Shown here in pieces: positions 35,564 through 44,106 of a stretch of 64,000 bases of DNA (its first letter is position 1; each line of letters opens with the position of its first letter). Under the pieces are notes generated by a model. It saw nothing but the letters and a program-made list of their open reading frames with translations, did no database searches and had not been told where the DNA came from. Location of the stretch: assembly GCA_030149815.1 (NCBI GenBank), contig JASLHI010000007.1, positions 1 to 64,000 of the forward strand. The letters run 5' to 3'. The position numbers were made by a program, and so were the translations under genes. Source of the DNA: Aquirhabdus sp. (GTDB taxonomy: Bacteria > Pseudomonadota > Gammaproteobacteria > Pseudomonadales > Moraxellaceae).

Positions 35564-35815
35564 GGGATGAGAAGCAGATTTTTTGACTTAAATTTAAAAA
35601 ATAAAGAGAAAATCATGCAAAACTTTATCACAATTAATAATTACTCAGCGGTAATTACTTTCGACCCTGAGACTAAAATGTTTCAGGGCAAATTTATCAA
35701 CTTAAACGGTGGTGCTGATTTTTATGCTTCGAGTGTTCAAGAGCTATTCTATGAAGGGAAGGTTTCATTGAAAAGTTATCTTGAAGTTTGTAAAGAGCAA
35801 GATATAAATATTTGA
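35563..35815 (+). repeat. Segmental duplication, copy B (apbC tail remnant plus HicB-like gene)
   Basis: Starts at the yoeB stop with AGGGATGAGAAGCAGATTTT, a copy of the last apbC codons, then AAATAAAGAGAAAATCATGC and a second HicB-like gene. More AT-rich and diverged than copy A. Confidence 0.8.
35615..35815 (+). CDS. Truncated HicB-like protein (copy B)
   Basis: 66 residues from the ATG at 35615: MQNFITINNYSAVITFDPET, then FQGKFINLNGGADFYASSVQEL and YLEVCKEQDINI. Same HicB N-terminal fold and same truncation point as the copy at 34745, with AAAGAGA upstream in both. The longer frame upstream is only the copied apbC tail read in another register. No DNA-binding domain, no hicA. Conserved reading frames in both copies despite divergence argue against simple decay. 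Confidence 0.7.
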   Translation: MQNFITINNYSAVITFDPETKMFQGKFINLNGGADFYASSVQELFYEGKVSLKSYLEVCKEQDINI

Positions 35816-35855
35816 ATATTATGCTTAAAAAAATAAGAAAGAAGTCATTAGTTAG

Positions 35856-36347
35856 TTAATTTACTTCATGATAATGAAGCATCTGTGAATAACCACTTTC
35901 CTCAATTCGTTTGGGATATTGGCTTTCATCAAGTAATAAATGCAAATGTTTCGAATAGCTAGACTGATTAAAACTAACTTGACACGATGCTCCATCAAAA
36001 AATACACGTAAATGTTTTAAAACACTTGCGACTATTTTAGGATCGCATCGTATCGCAATCAGAATCAAATCCAACTGATCTGTGAGTTCACGATACATAT
36101 TAACTACGAAAACGTTTGTAGAAGAATTAGAACCTCTAAACACATGGATATCTCCAGCGCCCACTTCGGTGCTCTCAAAATAGAGGGAGTGTAAATTTTT
36201 AATATTGCAATGAATTCCCATTGCTATCAATGTTTGTTCTAACTCTACGTTTGCAATAAACTCATGATCAGTATCACCATACCAACTTATCAAGTCACAC
36301 ATTGAAACACAAAGAGAGAACTCACAAGCGGAAACAATAGATTCCAT
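35856..36347 (-). CDS. Hypothetical protein
   Basis: A 163-residue protein I do not recognise. The N terminus has three Cys in MESIVSACEFSLCVSMCDL; the middle has alternating hydrophobic strands (VFVVNMYRELTDQLDLILIAI), and the end is rich in His, Tyr and Ser. No signal peptide or membrane segment is clear. AT-rich. It sits between the toxin-antitoxin island and rsmE, converging with the HicB-like copy B, and is probably part of the same accessory patch. Confidence 0.5.
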   Translation of the reverse strand: MESIVSACEFSLCVSMCDLISWYGDTDHEFIANVELEQTLIAMGIHCNIKNLHSLYFESTEVGAGDIHVFRGSNSSTNVFVVNMYRELTDQLDLILIAIRCDPKIVASVLKHLRVFFDGASCQVSFNQSSYSKHLHLLLDESQYPKRIEESGYSQMLHYHEVN

Positions 36348-36383
36348 AATTAACGACCTAATATAAGCAATAAGAACGTATAT

Positions 36384-37103
36384 CTACCCCATTAACCGCC
36401 CTATCAACACAGGCACTGCCGTCTCCGTCCTTAAAATCCTTTGCCCTAAACTCACCGACTGACAACCACTTTTTTCCAATAAATCAATCTCAAATGGAAT
36501 AAAACCACCTTCCGCACCCACCACAAGCACCGTTGGCGACGTCAACCCTATCGGTGCAACCTCAGTCGCATAAGGATGCGCGACAATCGCAGTTTTACCC
36601 TGAACCAGCGCAGGCAACTCATCCTCTACAAACGGACGAAAACGCTGCTTCAACTCAATCACAGGCGGAATCGTATCCCCCGCCTGCTCAAGCCCCAAGA
36701 GCACCAACTGCTCCAACTCATCAAACACCTGACTCTGCCAATAGCTCTTTTCCACACGACGACTATTCAACAAAATTAAACGTTCAACACCCAACGTCAC
36801 AATATCCGCAATCATCCGCCGTAGCGCAATCGGACGCGGCAATGCCAAAACCAATGTCAAAGGCAACTTCGCAGGTGGCAGCGTATCGAGAACAATCTGG
36901 GTAAGCGTAACCGCATCAGGCGTAACCTCTGCAATCTGAGCAATGCCTTTTAGACCGTGACGCACACCAACTTTAATCGAGTCCCCAACCGTCAAGTCTA
37001 AGGTCTGATGAATATGCTTTAAACGACGAGAATCAGTAATGACTGCTTGCTGATCTTGTTGTTGGAGTTGAATATCTGTAGGTTCTAAAAGAAGTAAATT
37101 CAT
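36384..37103 (-). CDS. rsmE: 16S rRNA (uracil(1498)-N(3))-methyltransferase
   Basis: SPOUT-class methyltransferase that methylates U1498 of 16S rRNA. 239 residues: N-terminal PUA-like domain (HIHQTLDLTVGDSIKVG), then the SPOUT knot with LILLNSRRVEKSYW, VVGAEGGFIPFEIDLLEKSGCQSVSLGQRILRTETA, the last being the family's SAM-binding knot signature. Downstream of waaA on the same strand with an 18-base gap. Confidence 0.95.
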   Translation of the reverse strand: MNLLLLEPTDIQLQQQDQQAVITDSRRLKHIHQTLDLTVGDSIKVGVRHGLKGIAQIAEVTPDAVTLTQIVLDTLPPAKLPLTLVLALPRPIALRRMIADIVTLGVERLILLNSRRVEKSYWQSQVFDELEQLVLLGLEQAGDTIPPVIELKQRFRPFVEDELPALVQGKTAIVAHPYATEVAPIGLTSPTVLVVGAEGGFIPFEIDLLEKSGCQSVSLGQRILRTETAVPVLIGRLMG

Positions 37104-37121
37104 ATTTTTATTAGCTTAATC

Positions 37122-38414
37122 TTAATGCTTGTTACAAACTGACTTTAGCATATCATCCACCAGATCAAGCTGACGTTTGAGCGCGCCTTGATTTGCATGC
37201 ATGACAGCTAAAGCTGCATTTGCTGCATCTTCATACTGAGATTCACTCAACAACCAATCCCGCCAGACTTGCATTACTGCACTGGCATCATGGACTTGCG
37301 CCAATGCGCCTGAATTTTTAAGTAACTCAACGATCTGCGCAAAGTTAAACGTATGCGACCCCATCACCACAGGTACGCCCAAACTTGCCGCCTCCAGCGG
37401 ATTATGACCACCCGTTTCTGACAATGAACCACCGACAAAAGCCATTTTGGACAGCGCATACCACGTCCACATCTCGCCCATACTATCCGCAAGAAAAACC
37501 GTTGTTGTGCTATTGCCCGCTTGATCCAGCGAACGTCGTGTATAACTAAAGCCTTGTTCTTCAATCAATGCCACCACCCGATCAAAACGCTCAGGATGAC
37601 GCGGCGCAATGATCAGCAATGCGCGAGGAAATTCGGCATGGAGGGCTTTAAACGCGGTCAGAATTTCAAGTTCTTCAGGCTCATGTGTACTCGCCGCGAA
37701 CAGCACAGGACGACCATCTAACTGCCAATCCAGTTTGAGTTTCTTTGCTAACTCCAGATTTACCATTGGCGCAGTGAGATCAAATTTTAGACTACCAGTT
37801 ACCGTGACCTTGCTACCCGATGCGCCCAACCCGATAAAACGACTCGCCGTATCCTGATCTTGCGCAGCAATGCTTGTGAGATGTTCGAGCATCGGCTTGG
37901 TCAGACTACTAAATTTTGCATAGCCTTTCGCTGACCGCTCGGAAAGACGAGCATTCATCAGCATCGATGGAATCTTGCGTTGATGCAAAATCGCCAGCAG
38001 ATTCGGCCAAATTTCCGTCTCGATGAGCAGTACCATACGTGGCTGATGAAGATCGATGAATTCATTCATCAATCGAGCCGTATCAATCGGTAGGAAATGT
38101 TGTTCAAGTTGATTGTGTTGAATATCTTTGGCAAACAGCGCCTTAACGCGCGCTGCACCTGTCCGAGTAGTATTGGTCACCAACACAGGCAAGCCCATAT
38201 TTAGAAGGTGTTGAATAATGGGTTGTGCGGCATTGGTTTCACCAACAGAAACCGCATGAATCCAAACTGGATTTTTTAATTTTGCGGCAGGGAGTTTGCC
38301 AAAGCGCTGTACAACTTCAAGCTGATAATCAGGCTCGTGGCGCGAGCGCAGAAAAACGCGCAACCGATAAAGCTGCGCGATGATGGCGAGTAACAACGGA
38401 TACCAAAAAGGCAT
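37122..38414 (-). CDS. waaA: 3-deoxy-D-manno-octulosonic acid transferase
   Basis: GT-B glycosyltransferase of the inner membrane that adds Kdo to lipid A precursor. About 430 residues: one N-terminal membrane anchor (MPFWYPLLLAIIAQLYRL), then RFGKLP...PVWIHAVSVGE, the acceptor-side LLIETEIWPNLL, PRHPERFD and the C-terminal GGSLSETGGHNPLEAA nucleotide-sugar site. Start ATG at 38414 with ATGGAG upstream. It lies between prfB and rsmE on the same strand. Confidence 0.94.
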   Translation of the reverse strand: MPFWYPLLLAIIAQLYRLRVFLRSRHEPDYQLEVVQRFGKLPAAKLKNPVWIHAVSVGETNAAQPIIQHLLNMGLPVLVTNTTRTGAARVKALFAKDIQHNQLEQHFLPIDTARLMNEFIDLHQPRMVLLIETEIWPNLLAILHQRKIPSMLMNARLSERSAKGYAKFSSLTKPMLEHLTSIAAQDQDTASRFIGLGASGSKVTVTGSLKFDLTAPMVNLELAKKLKLDWQLDGRPVLFAASTHEPEELEILTAFKALHAEFPRALLIIAPRHPERFDRVVALIEEQGFSYTRRSLDQAGNSTTTVFLADSMGEMWTWYALSKMAFVGGSLSETGGHNPLEAASLGVPVVMGSHTFNFAQIVELLKNSGALAQVHDASAVMQVWRDWLLSESQYEDAANAALAVMHANQGALKRQLDLVDDMLKSVCNKH

Positions 38415-38440
38415 CAAATTTGCTCCATGAAGTCAGAAAC

Positions 38441-39536
38441 TTACAGCCCCATCTTCAAACTAGCTTCAATAAACTTGTCCAAATCACCATCTAATACCGC
38501 GCCAGTATTCGATGTTTCCACACTGGTACGCAAATCTTTAATGCGAGAATCATCAAGCACATACGAGCGAATCTGACTACCCCAGCCAATATCCGACTTG
38601 GTGGCTTCCAATGCTTGCTGGGCTTCACTACGCTTTTGTAGTTCCAGTTCGTACAACTTCGCACGAAGCATTTTCCATGCACGATCACGGTTAGCATGTT
38701 GGCTACGTTCGTTCTGACACGCCACCACAGTATTCGTAGGAATATGCGTCAAACGTACCGCAGAGTCTGTTTTATTAATGTGCTGACCACCCGCACCTGA
38801 CGCACGATAAGTATCGGTACGCACATCAGCAGGATTAATATCAATTTCAATATCATCATCGATTTCTGGCGACACAAATACGGCAGAGAACGATGTATGA
38901 CGACGATTACCTGAGTCAAATGGTGATTTACGCACTAAGCGATGCACACCAGTTTCAGTGCGCAACCAACCAAAGGCATATTCGCCTTCGACACGAATCG
39001 TCGCGCTCTTGATGCCCGCGACCTCACCGTCTGATTCTTCCATGATTTCTGCTTTGAAACCATGACGTTCAATCCAGCGCAAGTACATACGCAGCAGCAT
39101 TGACGCCCAGTCCTGTGCTTCCGTACCGCCCGAACCTGATTGAATATCCACGAAGCAGTTACACGCATCCGCTTCGCCACCAAACATACGGCGGAACTCA
39201 AGCTGACCGACTTCGGCTTCGGCTGCATCCAATTCGCGCGTCACATCAGCAAGCAACTCTTCTTCATCGGCTTCCACAGCCAAATCCAGCATTGCTTGTG
39301 CATCATCGACTTGCGTCGTAAGGTTATTGAGCACATTGACGACGCCTTCGAGCGCACCTTTTTCTTTCGACATCGCTTGCGCGCGCGCAGCATCATTCCA
39401 GATGGCTGGATCTTCTAGCTCGCGCAGAACTTCTTCTAAACGCTCAACTTTCAGATCATAGTCAAAGATACCCCCTAAGCGTGTTGCCGCGCTCAGTCAG
39501 GTCTTTAATGCGAAGGATATACGGGTTGATTTCCAC
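38441..39536 (-). CDS. prfB: Peptide chain release factor 2, with programmed +1 frameshift
   Basis: RF2 reads UGA and UAA stops. Full-length product comes from two frames: the first 24 codons (GTG at 39536 to 39465: VEINPYILRIKDLTERGNTLRGYL) hit an in-frame TGA at 39464-39462, and a +1 shift (skip T at 39464) continues at 39463 with DYDLKVERLEEV and on to 38441. Total about 364 residues, as in E. coli (365). The codon-recognition motif SPF (VRKSPFDSG) and the catalytic GGQ (SGAGGQHINKT) are both present. This is the classic autoregulation: low RF2 favours the shift. Lies between the HPP-CBS gene and waaA. Confidence 0.95.
39461..39476 (-). promoter_or_regulatory. Programmed +1 frameshift site of prfB
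   Basis: On the minus strand: AGGGGG (internal Shine-Dalgarno, 39476-39471), TAT, CTT (slippery codon 39467-39465), TGA, C. This is identical to the E. coli RF2 site in its key bases and spacing. Confidence 0.95.
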
Positions 39537-39653
39537 AGTTTTACTACTCTATAAAATATGAATCTTGAATTAGGGGGCGATTTTAATACAAACTGAAGCA
39601 CAACGCTGTTTTTTTTGCCAATATCCATCAGAGCTTTATAGTTCATCAAAAAA

Positions 39654-40778
39654 TTAAACGCCAACCGCCTCAGCCAGCTTCATCTCAAACAACGCAGCCA
39701 CCAAATCCGATTGGGTAATAATCCCCTCGACATGCTTACTTTCGTCCACGACCAACACATAGTGCTGACCTTCATCTGAGAAAAATTGCACCAAATCACC
39801 AATCGGCTGCTCCGCACCGACCATCGGTGCATGATGCGACATAATATCAATCACATTCTTCGCCCAATATTCCTCTAATGGATTAAGAATATGCGTTGAA
39901 TCACCTCGTGGCACGAGGAAATTCTGAATCGACAATAATCCTTGTAGCTGATTTTGCTCATTCACGACAGGCAACGCCATCATTTCCAATTCACGCAGCT
40001 TGTTCAACGCTTCGGTCAATGGCGTCGTTGGCTGTACCGTAATCAAATCCTTCGACATAATCGCAGCACAGCGCACATCACCAAACTGACGCTGGAATGA
40101 GTTCACTTTGGCTTGGTTAATCAGGTCTGCCAAATCGCTTTTATTAATGTCCAGCAGTTCGCCAAAACCACTTAGGGCTTTATCTAAGTCATTGCTCGTA
40201 AAACCCAAACGCTCGCTCGGTAATGGATCAGCCGTTCTTGCAGGCTTCGCCGCCTGATGCGGATAATGGTGACGCAGAGCATTATTAAAGATCAATGCTA
40301 AAAGTAATAAAAATAAAGAATTGACCAAAACTGGCCAAATCACAAACTGATAGCCCAGCGCATGAATCGCAGGGCCACCCATGACCGCCGTCATCGCCAC
40401 AGCACCGCTTGGCGGATGCAAACAGCGCAAGACGAACATCAAACCTATCGCCGTCGCGACCGCCACGGCCGCACCCAGCCCAAGATTAAATGCAAAATGT
40501 TGCGCGCAAAAAACACCGACCACGCCTGCAACCAAATTACCGCCAATAATCGACCACGGCTGCGCGAGCGGACTGGCAGGCACTGCAAAAAGCAGCACGG
40601 CTGAAGCACCAATCGGTGCAACAAACCAAAGGTTCACGTCGCCTAAAGCATAACGACTGAGCCACTCCGCAAAGATCAACCCAATCAACGCGCCCAAGCA
40701 GCTATAAAAAATTTCACGCTTAGACACCGTCAAGGGAGGCGGAACAAAGGAGCGTAGCCAATTTGAAAACGCGGTCAC
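39654..40778 (-). CDS. HPP-family membrane protein with two CBS domains
   Basis: A 374-residue inner-membrane protein. N-terminal HPP domain with four helices (about 20-165) and the naming motif LHPPSGAVAMTAVMGG; then a linker and a CBS pair (about 235-365: MSKDLITVQPTTPLTEALNKL and IMSHHAPMVGAEQPIGDLVQF). HPP proteins are linked to nitrite transport in plastids and cyanobacteria; the CBS pair would bind adenine nucleotides as an energy sensor. The bacterial substrate is not known. It lies between recJ and prfB, which adjoin directly in E. coli. Confidence 0.9.
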   Translation of the reverse strand: MTAFSNWLRSFVPPPLTVSKREIFYSCLGALIGLIFAEWLSRYALGDVNLWFVAPIGASAVLLFAVPASPLAQPWSIIGGNLVAGVVGVFCAQHFAFNLGLGAAVAVATAIGLMFVLRCLHPPSGAVAMTAVMGGPAIHALGYQFVIWPVLVNSLFLLLLALIFNNALRHHYPHQAAKPARTADPLPSERLGFTSNDLDKALSGFGELLDINKSDLADLINQAKVNSFQRQFGDVRCAAIMSKDLITVQPTTPLTEALNKLRELEMMALPVVNEQNQLQGLLSIQNFLVPRGDSTHILNPLEEYWAKNVIDIMSHHAPMVGAEQPIGDLVQFFSDEGQHYVLVVDESKHVEGIITQSDLVAALFEMKLAEAVGV

Positions 40779-40803
40779 GATTTACCTGCTATCTTGTTTT
40801 GGT

Positions 40804-42534
40804 TTATATCGGCGCCAACCATATTACTTTTAGCTGCACACGTCGTTCACCACGAAACTCATTAATATCGAGCTGATATGCCATTTGCACACGCTCGCTT
40901 TCCGTTGGCCACACATCGAGATCCACATTAAAAGCGATTGCTTCCAACCAATTACCACCTTCGATGTGCCTTAGAGTCAGCTTCAAATGTTTTTCTTTCA
41001 GAATTCGCTGCTCAAGGATTTCAAATTCACCATCAAACACAGGCGGCGGAAAAGCTTGTCCCCACGGATCTCCTTCCTGCAACTGACTAGCAAGCTGCAG
41101 CGAAAAATCATCAGCATCCAGCGCGCCATCCGTCCACAACACAGGCTCAAACAAAGCCGCATCATGCTCAGCAATGACTGCGGTAAACGCATCAGCAAAC
41201 GCCTGAAAATTCGCGGCTGGCAAAGTCAGACCGGCTGCCATCGCATGACCACCAAAATGACTGATCAACTCAGGATGCGCTTCCGCCACGCGCTCAATCG
41301 CATCACGGATATGTACGCCAGCAATCGAACGCGCTGAACCTTTTAAGGTTTCACAAGAATCATCGCTCGGCGCAAACACAATGCTGGGGCGATTAAACTG
41401 CTCTTTCAGACGTCCTGCCACGATCCCAATCACGCCTTGGTGCCAACTGGATTCATACAACACTATTGCGGGTGGAATAACATCTTCAAAAAGCTGTCGA
41501 TCTTGCAATAACGCCAAGGCTTCAGACTTCATCCCCGCTTCAACTGTCCGTCGGGTTTGATTCAATTGCTCTAATTGTTCTGCTAAATCGCGCGCCGTTG
41601 CCGCATCTTCAGCAAGCAAACACTCAATGCCAATCCGCATACTATCCATACGCCCTGCGGCATTGATACGCGGCCCTAGGACAAAGCCTAAATCTTGCGA
41701 CGTTAGCCCTTTACGATCACGTTTAGCGATTTCCAGTAATGCTAATAAACCATGGCGGCATTGCCCACTCTTTATTCGCGCCAAGCCTTGCGACACTAAA
41801 ATTCGGTTATTGGCATCGAGTGGTGCAACGTCAGCAACCGTGCCAAGTGCAACGAGATCAAGCCAATCCGTCAGTTTTGCAGTTGGTTTGCCTTGCGATT
41901 TACGCAGCGTCGCGAGGGCTGCAAGCACGTAAAACGCCACACCAACACCAGCCAACGCTTTACTGGCAAAGGTACAACCTTGCTGATTCGGATTCACCAC
42001 GGCTTGAGCAGGTGGGGCACCTTTAGTCGTGAGATGATGATCAGTAATGATGACGACAACATTTGCCGCTTGCGCAGCCGCAACACCTTCATGACTAGAA
42101 ATGCCATTATCCACGGTAATAATCAAATCAGGCGAATAATCAGCAAGCGCCAAAGCCACAATCTCAGGCGTCAGCCCGTAACCATATTTAAAACGATCAG
42201 GCACGAGAAAGTTAACGTTCGCGCCCATTTTGCCCAGTGCGAGCATCATCAGCGCCGTACTGGTTGCACCATCGGCGTCAAAGTCACCAATAATCAGAAT
42301 ACGCTGAGCAGTATCAATGGCCTGATTGATCTGTTGAATAGCCGAATTTAAACCCAGCAAATCTTGCGCGGGTAAAAGTCGGGCAAGTTTGAGCTCCAGC
42401 TCATCGACATGCTGAACGCCACGCGCAGCATACAGACGTGCCAAAACCTGCGGTAAAGCCGCAAAGCTCGCAGGAATGGAAGGTAAAGGGCGCTGCTTTA
42501 AAAACAGAGAGTTTAAAATAAGTGATTGAGTCAT
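40804..42534 (-). CDS. recJ: Single-stranded-DNA-specific exonuclease RecJ
   Basis: 5'-3' ssDNA exonuclease of the DHH family used in RecF recombination and mismatch repair. About 576 residues with the motifs in order: IIGDFDADGATSTAL (motif I), VDNGISSHEG (II), IITDHHLTTKGAPP (III, the DHH), LGPRINAAGRMD (motif IV area) and the DHHA1 domain with FGGHAMAAGLTLP. The C-terminal OB fold is present. I choose the ATG at 42534; a GTG eight codons earlier is possible. Neither has a good ribosome binding site. Confidence 0.95.
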   Translation of the reverse strand: MTQSLILNSLFLKQRPLPSIPASFAALPQVLARLYAARGVQHVDELELKLARLLPAQDLLGLNSAIQQINQAIDTAQRILIIGDFDADGATSTALMMLALGKMGANVNFLVPDRFKYGYGLTPEIVALALADYSPDLIITVDNGISSHEGVAAAQAANVVVIITDHHLTTKGAPPAQAVVNPNQQGCTFASKALAGVGVAFYVLAALATLRKSQGKPTAKLTDWLDLVALGTVADVAPLDANNRILVSQGLARIKSGQCRHGLLALLEIAKRDRKGLTSQDLGFVLGPRINAAGRMDSMRIGIECLLAEDAATARDLAEQLEQLNQTRRTVEAGMKSEALALLQDRQLFEDVIPPAIVLYESSWHQGVIGIVAGRLKEQFNRPSIVFAPSDDSCETLKGSARSIAGVHIRDAIERVAEAHPELISHFGGHAMAAGLTLPAANFQAFADAFTAVIAEHDAALFEPVLWTDGALDADDFSLQLASQLQEGDPWGQAFPPPVFDGEFEILEQRILKEKHLKLTLRHIEGGNWLEAIAFNVDLDVWPTESERVQMAYQLDINEFRGERRVQLKVIWLAPI

Positions 42535-42611
42535 GCGTGAATTATGACAACTTTCCACGCATGACGCACCATCATAGCGCTAAGGATTTAGCGATTTCAG
42601 CTCAGCGGCAG

Positions 42612-43277
42612 TTAGTCAGCGCGATGATGCTTGTGGTGATGCTTTGGCGCTGTTTTCACAACGTGATGCTTTTCTGCACGATGTTTTGTTGCCGCAACAT
42701 GCGTCGCCGCACGATGATGCTTCGTATGTGCAGGTTGTTGCTCTGGTTTTGATTTGGCTTGATTCGAAGTTTCTGGTTTGGCAACTGCGTCTTTTTTGAT
42801 CGGTTGATGCTGTAAAGCTAATTCCGCATCATGGGCTTGCTGACTATCAAACTTTGTTGGTGCCACTTTAGGGGTGACTACACGTGGTACATCTGCTTTT
42901 GTCTGATGAGAAGTCGCTTCTTTTTTGGCAGACGGTTTCACAGCATGATGTTTAGCAGACTCAGCCTTCACATGTTCAACTTTTGCATGCGCTATTTTTT
43001 CATGTTTTTTGGCTGCGGTGTGATGCTCATGTTTTTGAGCAGCGTGTTTTTCTGATTTTTTGACAACATGTTTTTCGACAGCATGATGCTTTTGATGATG
43101 CGATGTCTCTTTTTCAGGAGATAATTTTTTTTCTGGTGAACTTTCAGCTTTTGCGGCTGGATGCTCTTGCAAATAACGCTCACGAACGCTCATTGCATTG
43201 CTTTGAGACATCGCGGACAACAGAGCTACGCTCAATAATGCCTGCGGTATCCATCCTAACTGCTTGAACTGTCTCAC
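42612..43277 (-). CDS. Exported Lys/His-rich protein
   Basis: About 221 residues, third of three consecutive exported His-rich genes. Start is GTG at 43277, five bases after a near-perfect ribosome binding site AAGGAGG, which gives a clean signal peptide (MRQFKQLGWIPQALLSVALLSAMSQSNA). The mature part is low-complexity, repeating Lys, His, Ala and Glu (KHHAVEKHVVKKSEKHAAQK), and ends HHHKHHRAD. It contains about 40 His. No folded domain is visible. Metal binding or buffering in the periplasm is the natural guess. The alternative, a DNA- or envelope-binding polycation, cannot be ruled out. Not seen next to any metal transporter. Confidence 0.65.
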   Translation of the reverse strand: MRQFKQLGWIPQALLSVALLSAMSQSNAMSVRERYLQEHPAAKAESSPEKKLSPEKETSHHQKHHAVEKHVVKKSEKHAAQKHEHHTAAKKHEKIAHAKVEHVKAESAKHHAVKPSAKKEATSHQTKADVPRVVTPKVAPTKFDSQQAHDAELALQHQPIKKDAVAKPETSNQAKSKPEQQPAHTKHHRAATHVAATKHRAEKHHVVKTAPKHHHKHHRAD

Positions 43278-43381
43278 ATTCACCTCCTTTTTCATCATCT
43301 ATGCATGGTTGCTTAAAAATAAGTCTGTGTAATTATGACAAAGTATCATGACAACATGAAAGCTGTTCATGCAAAACTTAT

Positions 43382-43414
43382 AAAAATACCGCCTCATATT
43401 GAAGCGGTATTTTT
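43382..43414 (-). terminator. Rho-independent terminator
   Basis: Stem AAAAATACCGC / GCGGTATTTTT with an 11-base loop; A and T runs make it bidirectional. It lies just downstream of the 61-residue His-rich gene (minus strand), so the third His-rich gene is transcribed separately. Confidence 0.85.
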
Positions 43415-43438
43415 AACAACGTACCTGATAAGTATGTA

Positions 43439-43624
43439 TTAGCGATAGTAGCCATGGTGATGATGGTGGTGGCGATGATGATGATCGTGATGGAAATGAT
43501 GTGGGTGATATTGATGATAGCGGTGGTGACGATGCCACGGATCTGCAGATGCAGTTGTAGAAAATAACGCCAATATTGCAGTCATTGCAATACTTCCAGT
43601 CAATACTTTAATTTTGCTATTCAT
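43439..43624 (-). CDS. Small exported polyhistidine protein
   Basis: 61 residues: signal peptide MNSKIKVLTGSIAMTAILAL...ASA, then a mature tail of about 34 residues with 18 His, including a run of six, mixed with Tyr, Arg, Pro and Phe. GGAG lies nine bases before the ATG. Almost the same signal peptide start (MNSK.+.LTG) as the gene at 43663, so the two are recent paralogues. Likely a periplasmic Zn, Ni or Cu chelator; this is inference from composition only. Confidence 0.65.
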   Translation of the reverse strand: MNSKIKVLTGSIAMTAILALFSTTASADPWHRHHRYHQYHPHHFHHDHHHRHHHHHHGYYR

Positions 43625-43662
43625 GGCTTCAACTCCAATTTCTGATTAGAAATAATCGATGA

Positions 43663-43827
43663 TTAACGGCGATAATGATGGTGATGCGGATGAACAACTA
43701 CATGATGATGGTGCGGCACCATCACACGATGGTGATGGTAGGGTGCAGCCGAAGCTGATGTAGACGCGACAGTCATCACGGTGGCAACCACAACAGTGCC
43801 TGTAAGAATTCTAAATTTACTGTTCAT
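43663..43827 (-). CDS. Small exported His-rich protein
   Basis: 54 residues from the ATG at 43827, which has GGAGGG six bases upstream. Signal peptide MNSKFRILTGTVVVATVMTV...ASA, then a mature segment APYHHHRVMVPHHHH with 12 His in 27 residues. First of the three His-rich genes on this strand, 38 bases before the next. The unusually strong ribosome binding site suggests high expression. No homologue with known function recalled. Confidence 0.65.
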   Translation of the reverse strand: MNSKFRILTGTVVVATVMTVASTSASAAPYHHHRVMVPHHHHVVVHPHHHHYRR

Positions 43828-44106
43828 GTGTACCCTCCGAAAGGCCAAAATTCATAATACGCCTGATTAAGCAGGTGTATTTACAATACATCTGCGATCA
43901 TGAACAACTCAACTATTTTGCTTCGAGATATAACCTCATTAACAAGAACACTAAACGGAAAAATTTAGATTCAAATTATTATTTTTAATGAATAAATTAA
44001 TATTTCATTATTTATCGTTTATATAAATTACTTAAAAAACTACAGCGCACATACACGTTCTGCACAGTGTGCAGCAGCATATGCCGCCGCCGACTATGTC
44101 TATCCA

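Noticed and set aside
42522..43055. Long plus-strand open frames across the Lys/His-rich gene
   Set aside because: They are antisense shadows of repetitive His/Lys codons; the minus-strand frame has a signal peptide and a strong ribosome binding site.
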